Positions 16,122 through 22,917 of a stretch of 64,000 nucleotides of DNA are shown here, one piece after another. Position 1 is the first letter of the stretch, and each line of letters begins with the position of its first letter. The notes under the pieces are model-generated. The model had not been told where the DNA came from, did no database searches, and saw only the letters and a program-made list of their open reading frames with translations. The stretch lies in contig SCQP01000007.1 in assembly GCA_004299485.1 (NCBI GenBank), positions 78,623 to 142,622 of the forward strand, written 5' to 3'. The position numbers were made by a program, and so were the translations under genes. The DNA comes from Acidobacteriota bacterium (GTDB lineage: Bacteria > Acidobacteriota > Terriglobia > Terriglobales > SCQP01).

Positions 16122-18758
16122 TCAGCGCTGCGCGGCCGACCAGTAGAGGGCGTCGAAGAGCATGGGCATGGTGGCGCGCGTCTGGGCACGGTGCTGCGGG
16201 CGAATGCCAAACAGCACGATTTTGCCCGGATGCAGATTCACCGTGACCACCGCCGCGCGACCCACCAGGTAGCTCTCGCCGCGCAGCCAGCCGGAGGCGT
16301 TGACCTCGGCATTGGGAAAGCGGGCGGCGACCGCCGTGGTTTGCGAGGCAAACCCATTGGTCAGCTCAAAAAAGGGCGTGTTGATGTAGAACGCCCAGGT
16401 GCCGGATGCCATGCCCAAGCCCACGGGATTGGTGGTGTCGACCTGCAGGTGAACAATCGAGCCGGGGCCGAAAAATTGCTCGCGCGATAGCGTGTGTTTG
16501 ATGTCCTGCACGCCGATGGGCAGTTTGTTGATGAGCAGGTTAGTGGCGTTGCCCATGGCCACCAGTTCCCCACCGTCGCGGACGAATGCGGCCAGGGCAT
16601 TCCAGCCGGCGTCGCCGATGCCGCCGCGATAGGGCTCCGGCAGCGCGGGCCAGTTGTTGCCTTTCAGAATGCTCTGGGCGGTTTGGTCGGGCAGGACGAT
16701 AACGTCGAAGCGGGCGTGAAGATTGCCGGCGGCGACATCGGCATTGTGCAGCGTCGTATACGCCAGGCCGTAATGGTCGAAGACCCAGCGCGTCCAGCCC
16801 TCGTCCATGTTGGCGGTGAAGGACTGGTACATGCCGACGCGGGGCTGGTGAATCGTCCAGCCGGATGAGGGCGCAGGCAGGGTGGCATTGTCTACGGTAA
16901 AACCCGCGGTGGCTTGCCGCCACTGCGCCGCCGAAGCCGCTGCGGATGCGATGGCGGGCGCGGCGCCCGAGGCAGCGGCCAGATGGACGCTGAGGCCTTC
17001 GCGGAGCAGGCGATTGATCACTTCATCACCGGTCACGCCGGTATAGGCGAAACGCCAGCCACCGGAACCGTGCGCGGCGTTCAGACGGAAGCCGGGGTGC
17101 GCGACCGAGGCGCTGGTGAAATCAGACGGAAGCGGCGTGTGGGCGAAATTCACCGCGACGCCGAACTGCATGCCCAGCGACCAGGCCGAGACATCGTAGG
17201 GGGCTTCGGCGGGAGCGTTGGGCGCGCGCCGCACCAGCGGATAGACCTGCTTTTCTAGCATGTCTTTGGCATAGCGGCCGAAAACCTGAGCGAAGGGAAC
17301 GACAAAAGTACCCGCCGGATAGCTATGCCCGTCATTACTAAAGGCCGCGGTCGCCTGGCGCACCTCGACGCCGCCCTCCTCCAGCTTGGCAACCAGATCG
17401 CGGACTTCATTGCCGTCCTGCTGGCCCGCCAGCGGAATGATGGCGGCGTAGCTGGGCTGGCGATCACCGAAGCCGAGCTTGCCTTCGCGGCCCAAAGCGA
17501 TGGTGCGGGCATTGACGTCGTAGATGTTGTGCAGCAGCTCCTCGCGGCGCTGAGCGGCGGTTTGCAGCAGCGCGAAGGTCGCCGTCATTTCATAATCCAC
17601 AATGTCCTTGAGCGTCCATTTGCCGCCCATCCAGGGCCGCGGATACTCGGTGCGGGAGTTGATATCGGTGGGCGCCGGCAGAATCGCGGTCGGCGAAGCG
17701 AAGGCGGCGGCGAAGCCTCCGCCGCGGCGTGGCGCCGGTCCGGCGATGGGCGTCGCTCCGGGCTTCGCCATGGCTTGCATGGTGGGAGTGGCGATGCGAA
17801 CGCTGGCGGCTTCGGTCAACAAACCCACTTCGTTGTGCCACCAGCCCGCCCAGGCGAGCGCGCCTTCCCAGTAGTTGGTGTAGGTAGCATTGAAGATGAC
17901 GCCGGTTTTGCCTTCGGCTTCAAGCGCGGCGGCCTGCGACTGGCCGTAGATGGTGTTGAGCCGGTAGATCAGCGGATCGACGTTGGGATTGATGGGATCG
18001 GTCGCCGGCATGGTGAACATGCGCGGTCCGGTCATACCCTGCTGGTGCTCATCGAGCCAGACCGACGGAAACCAGTCGTGCCAGAGGAGCTTGCCCAGCA
18101 TCTGGGTTTCGCGCTGCGAGAACAGATACATGTCGCGGTTGTCGTCGTGGCCGACGTACTTCTGATACAGAAACGGCAGCGGGCCACCCTCCTGCGGCGT
18201 GCCCAGGTACTTGTCGTACCAGTTCGTCACCATGATCTGGCCATCGGGGTTTTGGGAGGGGATGAGCAGCAGGATGTCGTTATCGAGAATCGTGCGGGTC
18301 GCGGCGGAATTGTCGGTGGCGAGCTTGTAAACCGCATCCACGACCATCTGTGAGGAGCCGATTTCGGTGGAGTGGATATTGTTGGTGATCACCACCACGG
18401 CCTTGCCATCGCGGAAAATCTCGTCGCGCTGGGCAGGTGAGGGCTCGCCGCCCTGGAAATAAAGCTGCCGTTCGAGATCGCGGTAATGATCCAGGTTTTT
18501 CATGGTGGCGGCGGAGCTGACGATCACGACCACGTAGGGATTGCCTTCCGTGGTCGGGCCGAGATCGAGCACCTTGACACGGGCTGATTGCCGGGCAACA
18601 TCGTGGAAATAGGCCACGATCTTGTCGTAGCGCGCCAGCTTGCGGTCCGCGCCCATGGCGAAGCCGAAGTACTGCGCCGGGGTGGGGATGCCCTGAGCGG
18701 CGGCAAAGGTTGCGAGCAGAAGACTGCAGAGGAGCCAGCGGCAGCGGAGTAGGCGCAT
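16122..18758 (-). CDS. Secreted M14 family zinc carboxypeptidase
   Basis: An 878-residue exported peptidase. The start at 18758 gives a signal peptide (MRLLRCRWLLCSLLLATFAA). The M14 domain follows: YFGFAMGADRKLARYDKI, zinc ligands His and Glu in ITNNIHSTEIGSSQM (about residue 115), a third His in WLDEHQQG (about 220) and the likely catalytic Glu in VGLLTEAAS (about 335). The long C-terminal half contains a ThuA/GATase-like segment (FDVIVLPDQTAQSIL, then VRDGGELVAMGNAT). Similar large M14 proteins are common in peptide-degrading acidobacteria and Bacteroidetes. Upstream in-frame codons to 19049 belong to the divergent TA region and are not coding. Confidence 0.88.
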   Translation of the reverse strand: MRLLRCRWLLCSLLLATFAAAQGIPTPAQYFGFAMGADRKLARYDKIVAYFHDVARQSARVKVLDLGPTTEGNPYVVVIVSSAATMKNLDHYRDLERQLYFQGGEPSPAQRDEIFRDGKAVVVITNNIHSTEIGSSQMVVDAVYKLATDNSAATRTILDNDILLLIPSQNPDGQIMVTNWYDKYLGTPQEGGPLPFLYQKYVGHDDNRDMYLFSQRETQMLGKLLWHDWFPSVWLDEHQQGMTGPRMFTMPATDPINPNVDPLIYRLNTIYGQSQAAALEAEGKTGVIFNATYTNYWEGALAWAGWWHNEVGLLTEAASVRIATPTMQAMAKPGATPIAGPAPRRGGGFAAAFASPTAILPAPTDINSRTEYPRPWMGGKWTLKDIVDYEMTATFALLQTAAQRREELLHNIYDVNARTIALGREGKLGFGDRQPSYAAIIPLAGQQDGNEVRDLVAKLEEGGVEVRQATAAFSNDGHSYPAGTFVVPFAQVFGRYAKDMLEKQVYPLVRRAPNAPAEAPYDVSAWSLGMQFGVAVNFAHTPLPSDFTSASVAHPGFRLNAAHGSGGWRFAYTGVTGDEVINRLLREGLSVHLAAASGAAPAIASAAASAAQWRQATAGFTVDNATLPAPSSGWTIHQPRVGMYQSFTANMDEGWTRWVFDHYGLAYTTLHNADVAAGNLHARFDVIVLPDQTAQSILKGNNWPALPEPYRGGIGDAGWNALAAFVRDGGELVAMGNATNLLINKLPIGVQDIKHTLSREQFFGPGSIVHLQVDTTNPVGLGMASGTWAFYINTPFFELTNGFASQTTAVAARFPNAEVNASGWLRGESYLVGRAAVVTVNLHPGKIVLFGIRPQHRAQTRATMPMLFDALYWSAAQR

Positions 18759-18850
18759 AAGCGGGAAGCATACTAAAAAAGCCCGGCCCGGGAGCAGGAA
18801 ATTGCGGTCATGTGGGCGTAGACGCCTGGAACCTGCAAGGGTATCTCTGC

Positions 18851-18880
18851 AAAATGGTGCAGTTTGGTGCATAATGGTGC
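18851..18880 (+). promoter_or_regulatory. Three 10-bp direct repeats, operator candidate
   Basis: AAAATGGTGC, AGTTTGGTGC and ATAATGGTGC follow each other without gaps, each ending TGGTGC. The 10-base period places the repeats on one face of the helix, the classic arrangement for co-operative binding of ribbon-helix-helix dimers. They end one base before the GTG start of an RHH-type antitoxin gene, so autoregulation is likely (inference). Confidence 0.6.
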
Positions 18881-18881
18881 C

Positions 18882-19145
18882 GTGGCAACGCGCGCGAGGA
18901 AATCGGTTCACCGCCAGTCGGTAACGCTGCCGGCCTCGACGGCCCGCCGGGTCAAAGCGCTGGCGCGGGAGAAGCGCACCAGTGCCAGCCAAATGCTGGC
19001 CCAACTCGTTGAGGCCGGCTTGGACGCGGAACAGGTGCGGCGGCAGCAATTCCTCAAACTGGCGCAGGACTTCCGTGCCGCATCCGACCCAGACGATGCC
19101 ACGCGACTGGGAGAGGAACTCGGCCGCATGGTCTTCGGCGGCTGA
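18882..19145 (+). CDS. Ribbon-helix-helix (CopG/Arc-like) antitoxin candidate
   Basis: An 87-residue basic protein. HRQSVTLPASTARRVKALAR gives the RHH beta-strand and first helix, and RTSASQMLAQLVEAGLDAEQ the second helix with a Ser-Ala turn; the C-terminal half is helical and acidic. The start is uncertain: GTG at 18882 lies just after a triple 10-bp repeat, whereas TTG at 18864 would put the repeat inside the gene. The stop TGA shares one base with the ATG of the following gene (TGATG), a typical TA arrangement. DNA binding and neutralisation of the next gene product are inferred. Confidence 0.75.
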   Translation: MATRARKSVHRQSVTLPASTARRVKALAREKRTSASQMLAQLVEAGLDAEQVRRQQFLKLAQDFRAASDPDDATRLGEELGRMVFGG

Positions 19146-19390
19146 TGCCGCGCTTGGCGCGCTGGGACGCGTTTCCGCCGGCCTTACGCCGCCACCTGAT
19201 GGAACGCATGCGCGAACGTGGCATAGGCTTGGAGGATCTGTACGAGCTCATGCACTGGGTGCGGTCGGCGCCGCTAGTCCCCGACGGGGACTGGTACAAA
19301 GACTTTGGGACTTTCAAGCTATGCGGCAACGGAGCGCTGCCCAAGACGTTCCTGCTCCCAGGCCAGATCGCCAAAGGCCAGAAACTCTAA
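19145..19390 (+). CDS. Small protein, candidate toxin of the RHH pair
   Basis: An 81-residue protein not assigned to a family. It opens with PALRRHLMERMRERGIGLED, a helix then RG-I-x-x-ED pattern reminiscent of DUF4258/BrnT-like toxins, followed by MHWVRSAPLVPDGDWYKDFG and KLCGNGALPKTFLLPGQ, which would form the beta-sheet. The similarity is a visual impression, not a proven homology. Translational coupling to an RHH protein (1-nt overlap) and an operator-like repeat upstream support the TA reading. An RNase activity would be the default expectation for this fold. Confidence 0.65.
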   Translation: MPRLARWDAFPPALRRHLMERMRERGIGLEDLYELMHWVRSAPLVPDGDWYKDFGTFKLCGNGALPKTFLLPGQIAKGQKL

Positions 19391-19476
19391 TCGGGGCCGC
19401 TCCCGGCTGCTGCACAGTCAGGCAGAGTGGCCACGAGTCTATTATTGGTATATCGCCCCCGAGCTGAGGCAGCGCC

Positions 19477-20013
19477 ATGTCCCGATTGAATCCGCGAACC
19501 GTTGCAGTTTGCGCATCCGGTGCCGCCATCGTACTGCTCGGCGGATGGTGGGCGGCCTCGGCTGGCTACTTTGCTGCGGCAAGTCGAGAACTGCCCGCGA
19601 GCTACGTGGAGAGCACCGACTTGGCAGGGTGTTCGTGCCCTGGAATGGAAATCGGCGGGGCCCTGCGTACCTACTGGACTGGCGACGAGCTCAGGGTTTT
19701 GCTCGACGGGCACGTCCGGGGCCGCTATATCCGTCATGCGCCACCGGCGGCCTCGGTTTCGTCATCCGGCTGGCTGCCCCCGTTGCCGTGGGACAAGGGC
19801 GGCCCTGTGGCTCCTCGGGACGCTCTGGCGTCTTGCCGTTTTTACGCCGAGGTGCGGGGTGCACATGGCGTTGAGCTTGCGACTGTGCCGCTCTTGCTCA
19901 CATGGGGCGATCCTCGCGGCAGCAGATTCTCGGGCGACGGCAGCGTGAGGCTCGACCGGCCCGCCGCAGCAAGGATCTCCAGTTGGGAACTTGCCACGAG
20001 CTGCGGGGGATGA
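19477..20013 (+). CDS. Membrane-anchored protein of unknown function
   Basis: A 178-residue protein with an N-terminal hydrophobic segment (VAVCASGAAIVLLGGWWAAS) that acts as anchor or signal, then an extracytoplasmic domain. Four Cys occur: Cys-Ser-Cys in LAGCSCPGMEIGG, one in LASCRFYAEVRG and one at ATSCGG near the end, which could form two disulfides. The stretch SVSSSGWLPPLPWDKGGP is a proline-rich loop. GAGCTGAGG lies about 10 nt before the ATG. I do not recognise a family. It follows the TA pair by 86 nt in the same direction, but no functional link is evident. Confidence 0.6.
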   Translation: MSRLNPRTVAVCASGAAIVLLGGWWAASAGYFAAASRELPASYVESTDLAGCSCPGMEIGGALRTYWTGDELRVLLDGHVRGRYIRHAPPAASVSSSGWLPPLPWDKGGPVAPRDALASCRFYAEVRGAHGVELATVPLLLTWGDPRGSRFSGDGSVRLDRPAAARISSWELATSCGG

Positions 20014-20153
20014 TAACGGATCAGGCGCGCGCACGGAGAAAACGTGGCGCGGTGAAACCGCAATGTTCTGAGACCGGGCGATTTTCCTGGCGAGCAGCTT
20101 GGGGCGGCGTCGCGCACAACCGGCGCTACCCCTCCGTGCCACAATGACGTTGT

Positions 20154-20240
20154 GCGAGAGTGGCGAAACTGGCAGACGCGCCAGACTTAGGATCTGGTCC
20201 CCGCAAGGGGTTGGGGGTTCGACTCCCCCCTCTCGCACCA
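20154..20240 (+). tRNA. tRNA-Leu (anticodon UAG)
   Basis: An 87-nt class II tRNA with encoded CCA. Acceptor stem GCGAGAG/CTCTCGC, discriminator A, D-arm around TGGCGAAACTGGCAGAC, anticodon stem CCAGA/TCTGG with loop CTTAGGA (anticodon TAG at 20188-20190), a variable arm CCCCGCAAGGGG, and T-arm GGGGG-TTCGACT-CCCCC. The long variable arm and UAG anticodon identify leucine. The next gene starts only 9 nt after the CCA. Confidence 0.97.
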
Positions 20241-20249
20241 GAAATCACC

Positions 20250-21971
20250 ATGAAACACGTCCTGCGAGTCGCTCTTCTTTTCGCCGCTGCGGCCGGGTTG
20301 TCGCTGGCGCAGGCACAGGTGCAGCGGGTGGGAGCCTATGCGCCGCCGTCGGGGGTGGTGCATACGGCCTTTGAAAGCCCGGCGGCTACCGGCGTGGTGC
20401 TCGTGGGGCCGGGCAAGGGTCTGGGCAGCGCGCCGCCGGCGCCACAGAGGCGATTTTTCCCGGCGGGGTTGACTCCGGCGCAGATGCACGCCTGGTTCGA
20501 GAAGCACCGGCCCGCGCCGACGGAGGCCACCGATCCGCCGCGGCCCGCACCCCTGCCGCCGCCGTTTCCTGAGCTGGGGCCGGCGGAGCGGGCGGCCGAG
20601 CAGACGGCGATGGGCGATGCACCCGCAGCGCGACTGGTGGCCAGCTTCGACGGTCTGGGCTATGGCTTTCCAGGACAGCATCCGGAGCCAGCGCGCCGGC
20701 GCGGCGCGCTCGACCTGAGTCTGGCGGTAGGGCCGAAGCAGGTGGTTGAGATCATCAACTCGCAGATGGCGGTGTTCGACAAGCAGGGCAAGCTCCTCTA
20801 TGGCGCGGTGCCGACCAATACGATCTTTGCGGGCTTTGGAGGCCGCTGCGCCACCACCAACAACGGCGATGCGGTGGTGCGCTACGACCAGCTCGCGCAC
20901 CGCTGGCTGTTCGTGATGCCGATTTTCTCGCGGCCGCAAGGACAACCGAAGGGCGATTTCGGCATGTGCTACGCGGTCAGCACCAGCGCGAACGCGCTCG
21001 GCACCTATTATCGCTACGAGTTCCGGCGGCCGTATTTTCCGGATTACCCGCGGCCGGCGGTCTGGCCCGACGGTTACTACGTGCCCACCAGCTCGGGCGA
21101 TGGCGTGATTCAGAAAATGGATTGCGTCGCTCAGCGCGCGCGCATGCTGAAGGGCGAGCCGGCGCAGGAACAGTGCGTGCTGATCGACGGCGTCAGCTTT
21201 CTGAATAATACCGACGTCGATGGCCCCACGCCGCCGCCCGCGGGCGAGGCCAACATCCTGATGGCCGACGGCGGCACGCAGCTTAAGAACATTTACGACA
21301 GCTCGGTGCTGTATTGGTTCAAGGTTCACGTCGACTGGAAAAATTTCAGGAAGACGACCGTGTCGCGCGGCCACCAGCTTGCCGTCGCGCCCTATCACTT
21401 CCTGTGCAATGGACAGCTAAGCAACTGTGTCCCCCAGTTGAACTCCAAAACCTACCTCGACTCGCAGGGTGACAAGCTCATGCAGCGGCTGGTGTACCGC
21501 CGCTGGGACGGGCACCAGTCGATACTGGCCGAGCATTCCGTGGATACCGCCGCGCATGCCGGCGGCGTGGACTGGTACGAGTTCCGGCTCGACCGGCAGG
21601 GCGATCCGGCGTTGTACCAGCAGGGCATTTACGCGCCCGACGACCACTATCGCTGGATGGCAAGCATGGATATGGACAAGTTCGGCGACATCGGCATCGG
21701 CTACTCCTACGGCGGGCCGGACGTGTACCCGGGCCAGCGCTTTGCAGCGCGGCGGGCGGGCGATCCACCGGGCAAGCTCACCATGCGCGAGACCGTGCTG
21801 GCGCAGGGCGGCGCGGCGCAGACGGGCAGCAATCGCTGGGAAGACTACACCACCATGGCCATGGACCCGAGCGACGACTGCACCTTCTGGTACGTGGGCG
21901 ACTATCTCAAGCCCGGCGCGCCGGCATCAACCACGCGCATCGGCGCCTTCCGCCTGCCCGGCTGCCGGTGA
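20250..21971 (+). CDS. Secreted protein of unknown function (beta-propeller-like)
   Basis: A 573-residue exported protein. MKHVLRVALLFAAAAGLSLA is a Sec signal. The mature part begins with a proline-rich region (about 60-125), then repeated strand-turn blocks: LDLSLAVGPKQVVEIINSQM, VRYDQLAHRWLFVMPIF, YFPDYPRPAVWPDGYYVPTS, and near the C-terminus NRWEDYTTMAMDPSDDCTFW. These look like blades of a propeller and resemble large secreted proteins common in acidobacteria; the function is unknown. In-frame codons upstream to 20160 lie within tRNA-Leu and are not coding. There is no Shine-Dalgarno sequence between the tRNA CCA end and this ATG, which is 9 nt away. Confidence 0.8.
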   Translation: MKHVLRVALLFAAAAGLSLAQAQVQRVGAYAPPSGVVHTAFESPAATGVVLVGPGKGLGSAPPAPQRRFFPAGLTPAQMHAWFEKHRPAPTEATDPPRPAPLPPPFPELGPAERAAEQTAMGDAPAARLVASFDGLGYGFPGQHPEPARRRGALDLSLAVGPKQVVEIINSQMAVFDKQGKLLYGAVPTNTIFAGFGGRCATTNNGDAVVRYDQLAHRWLFVMPIFSRPQGQPKGDFGMCYAVSTSANALGTYYRYEFRRPYFPDYPRPAVWPDGYYVPTSSGDGVIQKMDCVAQRARMLKGEPAQEQCVLIDGVSFLNNTDVDGPTPPPAGEANILMADGGTQLKNIYDSSVLYWFKVHVDWKNFRKTTVSRGHQLAVAPYHFLCNGQLSNCVPQLNSKTYLDSQGDKLMQRLVYRRWDGHQSILAEHSVDTAAHAGGVDWYEFRLDRQGDPALYQQGIYAPDDHYRWMASMDMDKFGDIGIGYSYGGPDVYPGQRFAARRAGDPPGKLTMRETVLAQGGAAQTGSNRWEDYTTMAMDPSDDCTFWYVGDYLKPGAPASTTRIGAFRLPGCR

Positions 21972-21984
21972 GCTAGGCTGAGGT

Positions 21985-22215
21985 ATGGGATCCTCGGTGC
22001 GAGCTACGCTTGACGGCAAGACCAGCGACGCGCTGGAGCGCCTGGTGGCACGCCTAGGCTGGAGCCGGTCAGAAGTGATCCAAGCGGCAATCCAGCAGTT
22101 CGAGGCAAGCCGTCCAACTGCCAGCCGGCACCGGGTCATCGGGACCGGACGATTCAAATCGGGGATCCCCGACCTGGCGACGAATAAGCAGCACATCGCA
22201 GACCTGGGCCGGTGA
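21985..22215 (+). CDS. Lone ribbon-helix-helix protein (antitoxin-like)
   Basis: A 76-residue protein. SVRATLDGKTSDALERLVAR supplies an RHH strand and helix, and LGWSRSEVIQAAIQQFEAS the second helix, matching CopG/ParD-like antitoxins. The C-terminal part (TGRFKSGIPDLATNK) may be the toxin-wrapping tail. GCTGAGG lies 2-8 nt before the ATG. No toxin follows in the same direction: 30 nt downstream the convergent VapC gene ends. It is either an orphan antitoxin or a regulator. Confidence 0.7.
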   Translation: MGSSVRATLDGKTSDALERLVARLGWSRSEVIQAAIQQFEASRPTASRHRVIGTGRFKSGIPDLATNKQHIADLGR

Positions 22216-22244
22216 CCGCACCATTCCTGCTGGCCACGAGCATC

Positions 22245-22649
22245 TCAGAACTGTTCCCACTTCAGGCCCGCCACGCGGCGAAACTCCGCGGCGTTGCGGC
22301 TGAGCAGGGTCAAGCCGCGCGCCAGCGCCTGGCCCGCGATGAGTACGTCATAGGGGCCGATGGGCGTGCCGGCAGCGGCCAGCTCGGCGCGAATGCGGCC
22401 AGCCTGGCGGGCGTCGTCGGACTCGAGCGCCAGCACCGGAAACTGCAAGGCGTCCACCAGCCGGGCGTTTTCGTCAACGCGCCGACTCCTGAAGGCTCCG
22501 TAATCGAGCTCGTGCAGGACAATGACGGAAATGGCGACGGCGCCGGGCAGCTCGCGGCGCACGCGCCGGTCCAGATCCTTCGAGGACTGGTTCAGCAAAG
22601 CGATGACGGCGTTGGAGTCCAGCAGGAAGCGGGGCGTGGTCACCGCCAT
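22245..22649 (-). CDS. vapC: PIN-domain toxin VapC
   Basis: A 134-residue PIN endoribonuclease. FLLDSNAVIALLN carries the first Asp (residue 11), ISVIVLHELDYGA the conserved Glu (about 47), TPIGPYDVLIAGQALARG the third acidic residue (about 99) and LLSRNAAEFRRVAGL the closing segment with a conserved N-x-x-EF. The start overlaps the upstream vapB by 10 nt, as is usual. Such toxins commonly cleave initiator tRNA or the rRNA sarcin-ricin loop; the target here is unknown. Confidence 0.92.
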   Translation of the reverse strand: MAVTTPRFLLDSNAVIALLNQSSKDLDRRVRRELPGAVAISVIVLHELDYGAFRSRRVDENARLVDALQFPVLALESDDARQAGRIRAELAAAGTPIGPYDVLIAGQALARGLTLLSRNAAEFRRVAGLKWEQF

Positions 22650-22891
22650 AGCTTGTCCAGCTCGCGCCGCCGCTGGCCGCGGGGCCGTTCCGTGGCCGCC
22701 TTTTCAAAATCAGCGTCTACCGGTGCCACCAAGGCATCCAGCCATGCCCAGCTTTCCGGCAACGGTTCCAGCACGATGGCCGCACCGCGCCGGTGCACGC
22801 TCACTTGCTTGCCCGGCAGTCTGAACTCCTTGGGCAGCCGCACGGCCTGCGAACTGCCGGTCCAAAAGAGCTTGGCGAGCTTACGGGGCAT
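22640..22891 (-). CDS. vapB: Antitoxin VapB (AbrB/MazE fold)
   Basis: An 83-residue antitoxin. KLFWTGSSQAVRLPKEFRLP is the swapped-hairpin AbrB/VapB signature (GxSQAVRLPK), followed by QVSVHRRGAAIVLEPLPESW. The C-terminal half (DADFEKAATERPRGQRRREL) would inhibit the toxin. The ATG has no Shine-Dalgarno sequence and lies only about 10 nt from a promoter-like TATACT, so the mRNA may be nearly leaderless. The palindrome at 22902-22911 is the likely operator. Confidence 0.92.
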   Translation of the reverse strand: MPRKLAKLFWTGSSQAVRLPKEFRLPGKQVSVHRRGAAIVLEPLPESWAWLDALVAPVDADFEKAATERPRGQRRRELDKLWR

Positions 22892-22901
22892 ATCTACTTA
22901 A

Positions 22902-22911
22902 AGTATATACT
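22902..22911 (-). promoter_or_regulatory. vapBC promoter/operator
   Basis: AGTATATACT is a perfect 10-bp palindrome directly upstream of vapB. Read on the minus strand it contains TATACT, a good -10 element, so VapBC binding here would block the promoter. It occupies the 26-nt gap after the stop codon of the VPS10-like gene, meaning the -35 region would lie inside or beside that gene's 3' end. Confidence 0.5.
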
Positions 22912-22917
22912 CGCTAG

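Noticed and set aside
20160..20249. N-terminal extension of the secreted protein into the tRNA
   Set aside because: The codons are the tRNA-Leu body; the protein starts at 20250 with a signal peptide.
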